This document shows, piece by piece, positions 7,250 to 14,525 of a stretch of DNA of 22,860 bases. The notes under the pieces are model-generated. The model was not told where the DNA came from and did no database searches. It saw only the letters and a program-made list of their open reading frames with translations. Each line of letters opens with the position of its first letter. Positions within the stretch are counted from its first letter, which is position 1. Both the position numbers and the translations under genes were made by a program. Source of the stretch: JBBIOI01 sp037443425 (GTDB taxonomy: Bacteria > Desulfobacterota > BSN033 > UBA1163); contig JBBIOI010000050.1 in assembly GCA_037443425.1 (NCBI GenBank), positions 1 through 22,860 on the forward strand. The letters are read 5' to 3'.

Positions 7250-7657
7250 TTAATCGAAATTTTTTGAGATATTTTTACGTAAATTCCAAAGATGGTCTAT
7301 TGTTTCCTGGGTAATTTTATCACCTATAACAACAGTTTTTTGGAGTTCAGGCGGTTTGGGTTCTGGTTTAGGGAATTCATAATTACAGTAACGACAGATT
7401 AATGCTTCGGCCTTTACAGTTTCGGCGCATTTTGGGCATTTTTTGACCGGATGTTCAAACTTTTTTGACCTTGATGATTTAAATAGCAATCCGCCAATCC
7501 CAGAAACAGCAAGGCCCGGAAGAATAAATAATACAAAATTTACAAGGAGATTAATTGTTCCCATTGTTTCTGAAATTCCTTTTGAGAAAGCGGTTATAAT
7601 ATTTGCAAAGCCAATTATTGCCCATATTAAACCAATAATAATTAGAAAAATTCCCAT
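7250..7657 (-). CDS. Small membrane protein with C-terminal zinc ribbon
   Basis: This 135-residue protein has two hydrophobic segments (about residues 3-24 and 35-59). A basic linker follows, then a four-cysteine zinc ribbon, CPKC...CRYC, spaced as in rubredoxin-like zinc-ribbon domains, and a charged tail. The start at ATG 7657 (MGIFLIIIG) is chosen because AAGGAGGTC lies 7 nt upstream. A longer frame from 7690 would overlap the upstream repressor remnant. It sits 11 nt after that remnant, in tRNA-adjacent DNA that looks like a leftover of an integrated element. Such proteins are common and uncharacterised in prophages and islands. I cannot assign a function. Confidence 0.7.
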   Translation of the reverse strand: MGIFLIIIGLIWAIIGFANIITAFSKGISETMGTINLLVNFVLFILPGLAVSGIGGLLFKSSRSKKFEHPVKKCPKCAETVKAEALICRYCNYEFPKPEPKPPELQKTVVIGDKITQETIDHLWNLRKNISKNFD

Positions 7658-7668
7658 TTTTGACCTCC

Positions 7669-7929
7669 TTATTTTTGGATTCCCCACCACCAGACGACTT
7701 GCCCGATGATGGTATTATTTATCTCTTCTCCTATTAGCACAATTGTTTCTTCAAAGCAATCGGGATTATCAGGAAGACCGATGACTATATTCGGAGGTTT
7801 GATTTTTAGTCTTTTGATTGTGGCTTCATTATTAATTCGGAAAGCCACTATTTTATTATTTAAAAGTCGAATATCTTTTTTTGAATGGTCGATCCCGACC
7901 AGACTTCCATCAGGGATCGTTGGTTCCAT
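7669..7929 (-). pseudogene. Truncated S24/LexA-type phage repressor, C-terminal peptidase domain remnant
   Basis: Residues MEPTIPDGS, IVAFRINNEATIKRLKI and the end IIGQVVWWWG match the C-terminal self-cleavage domain of S24-family repressors (LexA/CI type). The N-terminal DNA-binding half and the catalytic Ser are absent. In intact proteins the Ser precedes this Met (G-D/E-SMEPTI). Here the preceding codon is TGT (Cys), and the sequence before it is the 3' end of tRNA-Leu, 4 nt away. The frame stays open back into the tRNA (GTG at 7962), but that peptide is just tRNA sequence. The would-be catalytic Lys (KRLK) is present. The ATG at 7929 has no ribosome site. This is best read as a gene broken exactly at a tRNA attachment site. 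Confidence 0.75.
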
Positions 7930-7932
7930 ACA

Positions 7933-8021
7933 TGGTGCCGGAGGTCGGATTCGAACCGACACGGGGTGTGAGCCCCGCGGGATTTTGAGTCCCGTGCGTC
8001 TACCAGTTTCACCACTCCGGC
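7933..8021 (-). tRNA. tRNA-Leu, anticodon CAA
   Basis: This 89-nt class II tRNA has acceptor arms GCCGGAG and CTCCGGC with an encoded ACCA end. The anticodon stem is CGGGA/TCCCG around loop CTCAAAA (anticodon CAA, reads UUG). The variable arm is long (CGGGG/CCCCG), and the T arm GTCGG/CCGAC encloses TTCGAAT. All stems pair, so the gene looks functional. Its 3' end abuts a phage repressor remnant. Confidence 0.97.
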
Positions 8022-8030
8022 AACACTAAA

Positions 8031-8059
8031 AATATAATTAAAATTAATATTTGTGTCAA
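8031..8059 (-). promoter_or_regulatory. Sigma-70-type promoter of tRNA-Leu
   Basis: On the minus strand, TTGACA (8054-8059), a 17-nt spacer and TATATT (8031-8036) precede the tRNA 5' end by 9 nt. This is a near-consensus promoter placed as expected for a tRNA gene. Confidence 0.8.
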
Positions 8060-8100
8060 ATAAATTCTTGCTCCTATTCTGGTTCTCAACTACTTCATCG

Positions 8101-8134
8101 GATTGACACGCACCCTATGGGTGCTCGCAATGAC
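8101..8134. repeat. REP-like palindromic element
   Basis: Inner arms GCACCC (8110-8115) and GGGTGC (8119-8124) enclose TAT. Outer arms ATTG (8102-8105) and CAAT (8128-8131) pair with a one-base bulge. On the minus strand it begins GTCATTGCGAGC, a head shared by dispersed intergenic palindromes seen in many bacterial genomes. It is much richer in G+C than its surroundings. I see only one copy in this window. Confidence 0.6.
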
Positions 8135-8186
8135 TAACTTTAGCCTTTCAATTTTGGTTTAAATTAATACACACCCAAAATTTTAC

Positions 8187-8215
8187 TTGACAAGTATTTA
8201 AAATATTTATATTAA
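8187..8215 (+). promoter_or_regulatory. Promoter of the Liv-type binding-protein gene
   Basis: TTGACA (8187-8192) is followed after 17 nt by TATTAA (8210-8215); TATATT at 8208-8213 is an alternative with a 15-nt spacer. A leader of about 30 nt carries a GGAGGAG ribosome site before the ATG at 8251. Confidence 0.6.
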
Positions 8216-8250
8216 TTAACCAGTAGAATAGAAAAGGAGGAGTTGATACT

Positions 8251-9579
8251 ATGAAAAAAATTATTGTTTTTTCTTTAATTTTTTTGTTGGGAATCTTTTA
8301 TATAAATGGTTATGGACAAGTGAAAGAAATCCCAAAAGAGATACGTATAGGTGTTTGTGCTCCTTTAACTGGTATGCACGCAGGATTCGGTGAAGGTAAT
8401 GTCTATGGAGAGAAGGCAGCCGTTGAAGATATAAATAAACAGGGTGGTATATATATTAAAGAATATGGACGTAAATTACCTGTAAGGCTTATTATAGTAA
8501 ACAATGAGAGTGATCCTGCAAAGGCAATGAGTCTGGAAGAAAATCTTGTGACCCGTGATAAAGTTCATTTTCTCTGCCCACCTAACCAACCCATTCCACT
8601 TCAAATCCCGTCAGCAACGATTGCTGAGCGATATAAAATACCAAGAGTAAGTGGAGGAACTCCTATGGAGCCCTGGTTAGCCGTAAGAAGTGGGGCATCT
8701 CCTCCATGGGAACATAGCTGGACCTATACATTTGCTATTGCAACACCTGCTCCTTCAGGTTCTTATTGGGATAAGCCAGGATATACTATAAAGGATACCT
8801 GGAAGAGTATGATTGATCAATTTGTTGATAAGACAAATAAAAGAGTAGGTGTATTTGCTTCTGATGAACCTGATGGTAGGGGTTGGTATTCACTATTTCC
8901 AAAGATGTTACAAGAATGGGGTTATACAGTTGTAGGAATAGAAAGGAATCTTGGGCTTTTCCCTGTAGAAACAACAGATTTCAGTTCAATAATAAATGAT
9001 TGGAAGGTGAATAACGTTGAAATACTGTGGGGAAATTGTCCTGGTCCGCTGTTTGGTGTAATGTGGAAACAGGCCCGAGCAATGGGCTTCAAACCAAAGA
9101 TAGTCTATGTTGGTAGGGCAGCACTTTTTTACGAAGATGTATCAGCATGGGGCGGTGATCTTCCATGGGGACTCGGTACAGAGATATGGTGGAGCCCCTC
9201 CTTTGACCCAAAGGCCTGCCCTGGAATAGGAAAAACCACTCCACAATCCTTATTTGAAAGATGGGTAAAAGATACAAAGAGACCTCTAAACCCTGGTATA
9301 GGATGGGGTTATAATGGAATACAGATATTGGCTAATGCAATAGAGAGAGCAGGTTCTCTTGATTCAGAAAAAGTTAATAAGGCCTTGAAAGAAACAGATA
9401 TGAAAACAATAGCCTCACCTCGTGTAATATTTGATGAAAATCATAGTGCCCGAATGCCACTTGCTTTTGGTCAATGGCATAAGGTAAATAAACCCTGGAA
9501 ATGGGAATGTCCGGTAGTCTTTTCAAAACATGATTTTGTAAAGGCAACTGCAAAACCAATATTTCCAATTCCTTACTAA
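8251..9579 (+). CDS. ABC transporter substrate-binding protein, branched-chain amino acid (Liv) type
   Basis: This 442-residue protein belongs to the periplasmic binding protein type 1 (Peripla_BP_6, LivJ-like) family. It has a Sec signal peptide (basic MKKII, hydrophobic core to about residue 20, likely cleavage near GYGQ). IRIGVCAPLTG opens the first lobe, and VEDINKQGG and NNESDPAKA are typical of the family. Family members bind amino acids, amides, urea or aromatic acids. No permease or ATPase gene of a Liv system is nearby, so it either serves transporters encoded elsewhere or is a stand-alone sensor or receptor. The next gene, 116 nt on, is a corrinoid protein with its own GGAGGT site, followed by a UroD-like methyltransferase. 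A methyl-donor ligand is an inference from context only. Confidence 0.9.
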   Translation: MKKIIVFSLIFLLGIFYINGYGQVKEIPKEIRIGVCAPLTGMHAGFGEGNVYGEKAAVEDINKQGGIYIKEYGRKLPVRLIIVNNESDPAKAMSLEENLVTRDKVHFLCPPNQPIPLQIPSATIAERYKIPRVSGGTPMEPWLAVRSGASPPWEHSWTYTFAIATPAPSGSYWDKPGYTIKDTWKSMIDQFVDKTNKRVGVFASDEPDGRGWYSLFPKMLQEWGYTVVGIERNLGLFPVETTDFSSIINDWKVNNVEILWGNCPGPLFGVMWKQARAMGFKPKIVYVGRAALFYEDVSAWGGDLPWGLGTEIWWSPSFDPKACPGIGKTTPQSLFERWVKDTKRPLNPGIGWGYNGIQILANAIERAGSLDSEKVNKALKETDMKTIASPRVIFDENHSARMPLAFGQWHKVNKPWKWECPVVFSKHDFVKATAKPIFPIPY

Positions 9580-9695
9580 AAAGCCTTAAATAGCTTTAAA
9601 CGAAGAGTTTTAAAAACTATTGATGTGAGTTTATTGATTTTTGAGATTTTATAAATTGAAAGAAACTAAATTATTAAATATGGAGGTTAAATATT

Positions 9696-10328
9696 ATGGC
9701 AGAGGATTTAAAGACAATGCTTGCTGACCTAAAGGAGCAAGAGGCAATTGAAAATGTAAAAAATAGACTTGAAAAAGGTGAAGATCCACTAAATATCCTC
9801 GAGGATGCAAGAAAGGGTATGGAGATAGTGGGTGATAGATTTGCTCGGGGAGAATATTTCATACCCGATCTTATCTTTTCAGGCGAGATATTAAAACAGA
9901 TTACTGAAATTGTGAAACCTAAACTTGCTAAAACTGAAAAGGCAAAGAAAGTAGGAAAGGTCGTCCTTGGAACTGTTGCAGGCGATATACATGATATTGG
10001 TTTAAATATAGTTGACTTTATGCTCGATGTAAATGGGTTTGAGGTCTATAATCTTGGGGTTGATGTACCTCCACAGAAATTTATAGATAAGATAAAAGAG
10101 ACTGATTCTCGAATTGTTGGTCTAAGTGGTTTCTTAACCCTGGCATTTGACTCCATGAAGGAAACAGTGGATGCTATAAAAAAGGCAGGGCTTCGTGAGA
10201 AGGTAAAGATAATGATCGGTGGTGGACAGATTGATGATAAGATAAGGGAATATACGGGTGCTGATGCTTATGGTAAAGATGCAATGGCAGCAGTAACCCT
10301 TGCAAAGGGGTGGACTGGAGGTGTTTAA
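9696..10328 (+). CDS. Corrinoid (B12-binding) protein of a methyl-transfer system
   Basis: This 210-residue cytoplasmic protein resembles MtbC/MttC-type corrinoid carriers. These shuttle a methyl group from a substrate-specific methyltransferase to a second acceptor. Residues 1-85 form the helical cap (KGMEIVGDRFARGEYFIPDLI). The cobalamin domain follows, with the base-off motif GDIHDIG: D97, H99 (the lower cobalt ligand) and G102. It also has S144 in GLSGF and the GGG loop at 175-177. All key residues are present. GGAGG lies 9 nt before the start. The next gene begins 2 nt after the stop and encodes a UroD-family protein, the usual methyltransferase partner. No activating ATPase (RamA/RACo type) is visible here. 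Confidence 0.92.
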   Translation: MAEDLKTMLADLKEQEAIENVKNRLEKGEDPLNILEDARKGMEIVGDRFARGEYFIPDLIFSGEILKQITEIVKPKLAKTEKAKKVGKVVLGTVAGDIHDIGLNIVDFMLDVNGFEVYNLGVDVPPQKFIDKIKETDSRIVGLSGFLTLAFDSMKETVDAIKKAGLREKVKIMIGGGQIDDKIREYTGADAYGKDAMAAVTLAKGWTGGV

Positions 10329-10330
10329 GA

Positions 10331-11587
10331 ATGGATAAAACACCTGAACAACTCTATAAAGAAAGAGAAAAAAGGGTCAATGATGCAATACAGCTTAAAA
10401 TCCCAGACAGAGTTCCTTTCTGGTTTCAGGACGTAAGCTTCTTTCCTGCAAAATATGTGGGAGTTACACCCCGAGATTTAATGTATAACGATGAAATATT
10501 CGTATCAGCATATAAGAAGACGATTATAGATTTTGAACCCGATATGTACTTTAATCCAGGTCACGCACTTCATACACCAGGAGATGCCCTTGAAATCATT
10601 GATTCAAAACAGGTTATAGTCCCTGGCAAGGAAATATCACCTTATCATACGTTTCAATTTATTGAAGGTGAATACATGAAACCTGAGGAATACGATGATC
10701 TCATAAGTGATCCTACAGGTTATACTATTAGTATATATATACCCCGCGTATTGGGGAGCATGAAGGCATTTTCTAAGATCCCACCAATTACTGGGCTTCT
10801 TCTTGGCTATTTTGGACTCCCTTTGATTTCAGCCTTTACTACACCTGAGATCTTATCAGCAATAGATTCTTTTTATAATGCAGGAAAGGCAATAGCAAGA
10901 CATAATTCAGCAGTGAGCCTTCTTATAAAGGAATTAAGAGAGGCAGGATTCCCATTGGCGTGTGGAGGAATTACAATTACTCCATTTGACGTCCTTTCTG
11001 ACACATTAAGGGGAATGAAGGGGTTGATGCTCGATCTTTATAGACAACCCGATAAGGTATTATCTGCAATGGATAAACTACTTCCAATGTTAATTGGGTT
11101 AGCTAAAACAGGGGCAAAAATGAGCGGAACGATGAGGATATTTATTCCCCTCCACAGAGGTGCTCACGGATTCTTATCACTAAAACAATTCGAGACATTT
11201 TATTGGCCGGGTCTAAAAAAACTTATAATGGCTTTAATTGAGGATGGAATTACACCATGTCCTTTCTTTGAAGGCGATTACACATCGAGGCTTGAATTTC
11301 TTACAGAATTACCAAAGGGGAAGGTGCTTGGACTTTTTGACGCTACAGATATCTTTAAGGCAAAAGAGATCTTAAAAAATACCATGTGTATCTCAGGTAT
11401 GATGCCACTTTCATTATTACAAGTTGGAACACCTGAAGAGGTCAAAGAATATGCAAAAAAACTGATAGATGTTGTTGGTAAGGACGGTGGCTTTATTATG
11501 GGACCAAGAAGTGCAATGGATGAGTGTGATCCAAAACTTGTTAAGATCTGGGCTGATTTTACTAAGGAGTATGGAGTTTACAGGTAG
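10331..11587 (+). CDS. Uroporphyrinogen decarboxylase (UroD) family protein, probable corrinoid-dependent methyltransferase
   Basis: This 418-residue protein of the UROD/MtaA superfamily is probably the methyltransferase partner of the corrinoid protein just upstream. The start ATG 10331 (MDKTPE) has GGAGGTG at about 8 nt and lies 2 nt after the corrinoid stop; a longer frame from 10310 lacks support. VPFWFQDVSFFPA (28-40), the TP-FDVLSDTLRG region (218-229) and ISGMMP (354-359) follow the family pattern. MtaA/MtbA-type enzymes hold zinc with HxC plus a later Cys. At the first site I read PFFEGDY (311-317) instead, with C353 as the later Cys candidate. Heme synthesis is unlikely given length and context. 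Methyl donor and direction of transfer are unknown; methoxyaromatics, methylamines or betaines are possible. Confidence 0.82.
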   Translation: MDKTPEQLYKEREKRVNDAIQLKIPDRVPFWFQDVSFFPAKYVGVTPRDLMYNDEIFVSAYKKTIIDFEPDMYFNPGHALHTPGDALEIIDSKQVIVPGKEISPYHTFQFIEGEYMKPEEYDDLISDPTGYTISIYIPRVLGSMKAFSKIPPITGLLLGYFGLPLISAFTTPEILSAIDSFYNAGKAIARHNSAVSLLIKELREAGFPLACGGITITPFDVLSDTLRGMKGLMLDLYRQPDKVLSAMDKLLPMLIGLAKTGAKMSGTMRIFIPLHRGAHGFLSLKQFETFYWPGLKKLIMALIEDGITPCPFFEGDYTSRLEFLTELPKGKVLGLFDATDIFKAKEILKNTMCISGMMPLSLLQVGTPEEVKEYAKKLIDVVGKDGGFIMGPRSAMDECDPKLVKIWADFTKEYGVYR

Positions 11588-11659
11588 ATCCAAATTCCTC
11601 AATTCAAACCCAAATTTAAAAAATGAGATAATCTCGTGTTAGTCTCTCCCTCAGTATTA

Positions 11660-11688
11660 TTGTACAAAAAATAAAATGTGATTATAAT
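11660..11688 (+). promoter_or_regulatory. Promoter of the acidic-tail protein gene
   Basis: TTGTAC (11660-11665), a 17-nt spacer and a consensus TATAAT (11683-11688) precede an AGAGGAGGT ribosome site and the ATG at 11714. The gene therefore appears to have its own transcript with a leader of about 19 nt. Confidence 0.65.
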
Positions 11689-11713
11689 ATTTTTCAGAGG
11701 AGGTATAATTTTT

Positions 11714-12034
11714 ATGATCAGGGCATTTAATAAACATTACAAAAAAGCCATAGATATATTAGAAAATTCATCTTCAAGTGAAAAGATAGAAATGGCAGAA
11801 AGGATTATTGATTGGTTCAGGGAATTACCGGAGGAATATCTCATATCACTTGCCCTTTTCTTTAATGAGGTGATTGATGATCTTGGAGATGATAGCCTCG
11901 AAAAGATAGATCTTAAAGTTAAGCGCAAAAGAAAAGAAGATGTAGAAGAGTTTGAAGAGGAGGAAGAATACGAAGACGAATATGAGGAAGAATATGATGA
12001 GGATTATGACGATGATGATAGAGATGACTATTAA
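11714..12034 (+). CDS. Small protein with Glu/Asp/Tyr-rich C-terminal tail, function unknown
   Basis: This 106-residue protein is not recognised as a known family. The start at ATG 11714 (MIRAFNKHYKK) is chosen for its AGGAGGT site about 10 nt upstream. Residues 1-65 look helical and soluble (KAIDILENSS, MAERIIDWFRELPEEY). A basic patch, KVKRKRK (68-74), follows. Residues 75-106 are almost entirely acidic: 24 of 32 are Asp or Glu, with five Tyr, in a roughly periodic E-E-Y-E-D pattern. Such tails are usually disordered and can mimic nucleic acid or bind basic partners or metal ions. It has its own promoter and lies tail to tail with the Ycf46-like ATPase, 47 nt apart. The reading frame is convincing; the function is unknown. 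Confidence 0.75.
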   Translation: MIRAFNKHYKKAIDILENSSSSEKIEMAERIIDWFRELPEEYLISLALFFNEVIDDLGDDSLEKIDLKVKRKRKEDVEEFEEEEEYEDEYEEEYDEDYDDDDRDDY

Positions 12035-12081
12035 ACCTTAAAATTTTTTGTTTGAAAATGATTGAAATCTTGATAAATTAT

Positions 12082-13587
12082 TTATTTAGAGGCGGGGATA
12101 GCTCGATTATAGGCCCAACGTTCCATCCTTCCAATCTCTTCTTTCATGGTTGTTGAAAGAGGAACAATATTTCCAGCAGAAATAACAATATCATGTTCGG
12201 TTACAGGTCTTTTCTCATTAAATGCCTCAATTACAGCCCCATTTACTGCCTGTTCGATCTCGGCACCATTAAAACCTTCTGTAACCTTTACTAACATATC
12301 AAGATTGATATTAGAAAGATCGACACCATTCTTTTTTAAATGGATTGAAAGGATGGACTTTCTTTCATTAGGGTTTGGAAGTGTAACAAAAAAGATCTGA
12401 TCAAAACGCCCCTTCCTTAAAACTTCGGGTGGAAGTAATTCTATTACATTTGCTGTTGCAGCAATAAAGACAAAAGATTTTTTCTCCTGCATCCATGTAA
12501 GGAAAGAGGCAAAAACACGAGATTGAGTTCCGCCACCAGCCTTCTGGCTTTGGATACTTATTCCTGCCTCAATCTCATCGATCCATAGCACAGAAGGCGA
12601 AACTGTTTCAGCAGTTTGGAGTGCAATCTGTAATGCCTTCTCAGGCTCTCCTACTGATCCATCATAGAGCCTTGCCATATCAAGGTGAAGAAGCGGGATC
12701 TCCCAAAAAGAGGCAAACATCTTCGCACATAAACTCTTACCACATCCTGAAACCCCTGTGATCAATACTCCTTTCGGAATTTTTAGACCGAATGCCCTTC
12801 CTTCTTTACTTAAAATACTAGCCCTTTTTCTTAACCACTCTTTTAGATTTTCTAAACCACCTATTTCATTGATTGTTGGTCTATCTGTAACGAGTTTTAA
12901 TATCCCTGATTTCTTTATGAGTTGTCCCTTCTCTTCAATTATATCATCAATAATGGACGAATCGATTGTTGTCCTACCGATGAGTGCACTTCTGAAGGCA
13001 CGCGCAACCTGGTCTAGAGATAATCCTAATGCAGCTTTTATCATCCTCTCTTTTAGCTCAGGGGTAATCATCTCGTTAAATTTTGATGTCTGAGCCCAAG
13101 GACTTAATATTGATGTTAAGATCCTTTCAATTTCGGATATATCTGGCATTGGAAGCTCATATATAATCATGTCACGCCGAAGTTCCTCAGGTATGACTTG
13201 GGTAGGGGCTATAATGAATACTGTAGAGTACCTATTTCGAAGGACCCTATGAACATCCTTCAATTTTCTAACAACAAGATGGTCTTTTGCCATAAAATGA
13301 TGGATTCCCTCGAACAGATAGAACGATTGTTCGGTTCGTTGAATAACCCTATCCAGTGCATTAATAGGATTTTTTGAATCTTCAAAAGATTCTTCCTCCC
13401 CAGTTAAGCCTTGAAAGGGATTCCATATAAATATTTTTGGTTTTGGCTGGAAGCTAAGGGAAAGTTCCTTTAAAAGGTTTTCAAATCGGTCTTCTTCATC
13501 AGATATTACATATATAATAGAGGCCTTAGCAAGGACAAGTTTCTTAAGATCCTGGAGAATCTGTTGTTTCTTTGAAAGCTCTTCCAT
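12082..13587 (-). CDS. AAA+ ATPase, Ycf46-like
   Basis: This 501-residue cytoplasmic ATPase resembles the plastid/cyanobacterial Ycf46 group. The N-terminal part (about 1-225) is a degenerate, P-loop-like region (ASIIYVISDEEDRFENLL) without a Walker motif. The C-terminal half is a classic AAA module: Walker A GVSGCGKS (278-285), Walker B VLWIDE (333-338), a sensor-1-like IAATANV (375-381), and RKGRFD (391-396) carrying the arginine-finger region, as in FtsH/Cdc48-type domains. No protease domain follows. The role of the family is not well defined. There is no Shine-Dalgarno site before ATG 13587, and a strong promoter sits immediately upstream, so the mRNA may be leaderless. It is divergent from lgt. 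Confidence 0.88.
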   Translation of the reverse strand: MEELSKKQQILQDLKKLVLAKASIIYVISDEEDRFENLLKELSLSFQPKPKIFIWNPFQGLTGEEESFEDSKNPINALDRVIQRTEQSFYLFEGIHHFMAKDHLVVRKLKDVHRVLRNRYSTVFIIAPTQVIPEELRRDMIIYELPMPDISEIERILTSILSPWAQTSKFNEMITPELKERMIKAALGLSLDQVARAFRSALIGRTTIDSSIIDDIIEEKGQLIKKSGILKLVTDRPTINEIGGLENLKEWLRKRASILSKEGRAFGLKIPKGVLITGVSGCGKSLCAKMFASFWEIPLLHLDMARLYDGSVGEPEKALQIALQTAETVSPSVLWIDEIEAGISIQSQKAGGGTQSRVFASFLTWMQEKKSFVFIAATANVIELLPPEVLRKGRFDQIFFVTLPNPNERKSILSIHLKKNGVDLSNINLDMLVKVTEGFNGAEIEQAVNGAVIEAFNEKRPVTEHDIVISAGNIVPLSTTMKEEIGRMERWAYNRAIPASK

Positions 13588-13595
13588 TTTTTAAA

Positions 13596-13624
13596 ATTAT
13601 AATAAAATTAGGCTTTAGCGTCAA
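13596..13624 (-). promoter_or_regulatory. Near-consensus promoter abutting the AAA+ gene start (leaderless layout)
   Basis: On the minus strand, TTGACG (13619-13624), a 17-nt spacer and TATAAT (13596-13601) end 8 nt before the ATG at 13587. Initiation at the usual distance would fall at or within a couple of bases of the start codon. Confidence 0.75.
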
Positions 13625-13629
13625 ATCAC

Positions 13630-13658
13630 TTGAATCGCCATTGATCTTTAAATAAAAT
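13630..13658 (+). promoter_or_regulatory. Promoter of lgt
   Basis: TTGAAT (13630-13635), a 17-nt spacer and TAAAAT (13653-13658) lie upstream of the lgt ribosome site (GAGGT). The -35 box is 5 bp from the -35 box of the divergent AAA+ promoter, so the two could compete or share a regulator. Confidence 0.55.
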
Positions 13659-13688
13659 ATGTCTATAAAAAATTAGTGAGGTAAAAGA

Positions 13689-14462
13689 ATGAAGGTAGAT
13701 TTTAATCCAATCTTGGTTGACCTGGGTCCTTTTAAGATTAGCTGGTATGGATTGATGTATATATTGGGTTTCCTTATATCATACATCCTTGTTCGTTATC
13801 AGATGAAGAGAAAAGACTTTGGGATTTCGAAGATGGAGGTTGAAAACCTTTATTTTTATCTCATCATTGGACTGGTTGTTGGAGCCCGATTGGGATATGT
13901 TATCTTTTATGACTTAAAGATGTATCTTTCAGATCCTCTGGAAATATTTGCTATATGGCATGGGGGAATGTCATTCCATGGAGGTTTAATTGGTGTCCTA
14001 ATCGTAGGAATCATTTTTTCTTGGAAGAATAGAAAATCATTCTGGAGGATCTCTGATTTAATTATTGTCACTGTCCCTATTGGATTAGGACTCGGAAGGA
14101 TAGGAAATTTCATAAATGGAGAACTCTATGGAAGGGTAACGAATGTTCCATGGGGAATGATCTTTCCTAAGGGAGGAGAACTTCCACGGCATCCTTCACA
14201 ACTCTATGAATCTGCACTCGAGGGTGCTGCCCTCTTTGTTATATTATGGTTTCTTAAGGATAAGAAACTACCCTCTGGTGGACTTCTTTCTATATTCCTC
14301 TCACTCTATGGATTTTTTAGATTCTTTGTTGAATTCTTTAGAGAACCGGATGCACACTTAGGATTTGTAATGGGCCCCTTCACGATGGGTCAGGTTTTGA
14401 CAAGTTTTATGATAATCGGAGGTATATTTCTCTATATATATCTAAGTAAAAAAGCGAGGTAG
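13689..14462 (+). CDS. lgt: Prolipoprotein diacylglyceryl transferase Lgt
   Basis: This 257-residue inner-membrane enzyme transfers diacylglycerol from phosphatidylglycerol to the lipobox cysteine of prelipoproteins, the first step of lipoprotein maturation. The Lgt signature GRIGNFINGELYGR is at 136-149. WHGGMSFHGGLIG (90-102) carries the conserved His (H97), RHPSQLYE is at 167-174 and RFFVEFFREPD at 211-221. About seven hydrophobic segments and the length match the family. The start at ATG 13689 follows GAGGTAAAAGA. It is the first gene of a plus-strand run, 63 nt before aconitase. There is nothing unusual in the sequence. Confidence 0.96.
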   Translation: MKVDFNPILVDLGPFKISWYGLMYILGFLISYILVRYQMKRKDFGISKMEVENLYFYLIIGLVVGARLGYVIFYDLKMYLSDPLEIFAIWHGGMSFHGGLIGVLIVGIIFSWKNRKSFWRISDLIIVTVPIGLGLGRIGNFINGELYGRVTNVPWGMIFPKGGELPRHPSQLYESALEGAALFVILWFLKDKKLPSGGLLSIFLSLYGFFRFFVEFFREPDAHLGFVMGPFTMGQVLTSFMIIGGIFLYIYLSKKAR

Positions 14463-14525
14463 TTGTAATTTTACCATTGATCTATTATTATTCTATCATT
14501 ATTTTTAAAAACTGAAAGGGTAGTT

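Noticed and set aside
7669..7962. Functional S24 protein starting at GTG 7962
   Set aside because: Its first ten residues would be translated from the tRNA itself, and no ribosome site is present. A truncated remnant is more likely.
9580..9695. Possible B12 riboswitch or terminator before the corrinoid gene
   Set aside because: Only weak 5-6-bp stems (for example 9606-9618). No B12-box-like sequence, and the region is too short for a cobalamin riboswitch.
12035..12081. Bidirectional terminator between the acidic-protein and AAA+ genes
   Set aside because: T-rich but no inverted repeat of useful length. The same holds for the 6-nt gap at 21399-21404.
12146..12400. Open frame on the plus strand inside the AAA+ gene (also 12758-13093)
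   Set aside because: Antisense shadow of a well-supported gene. No ribosome site or recognisable motif.
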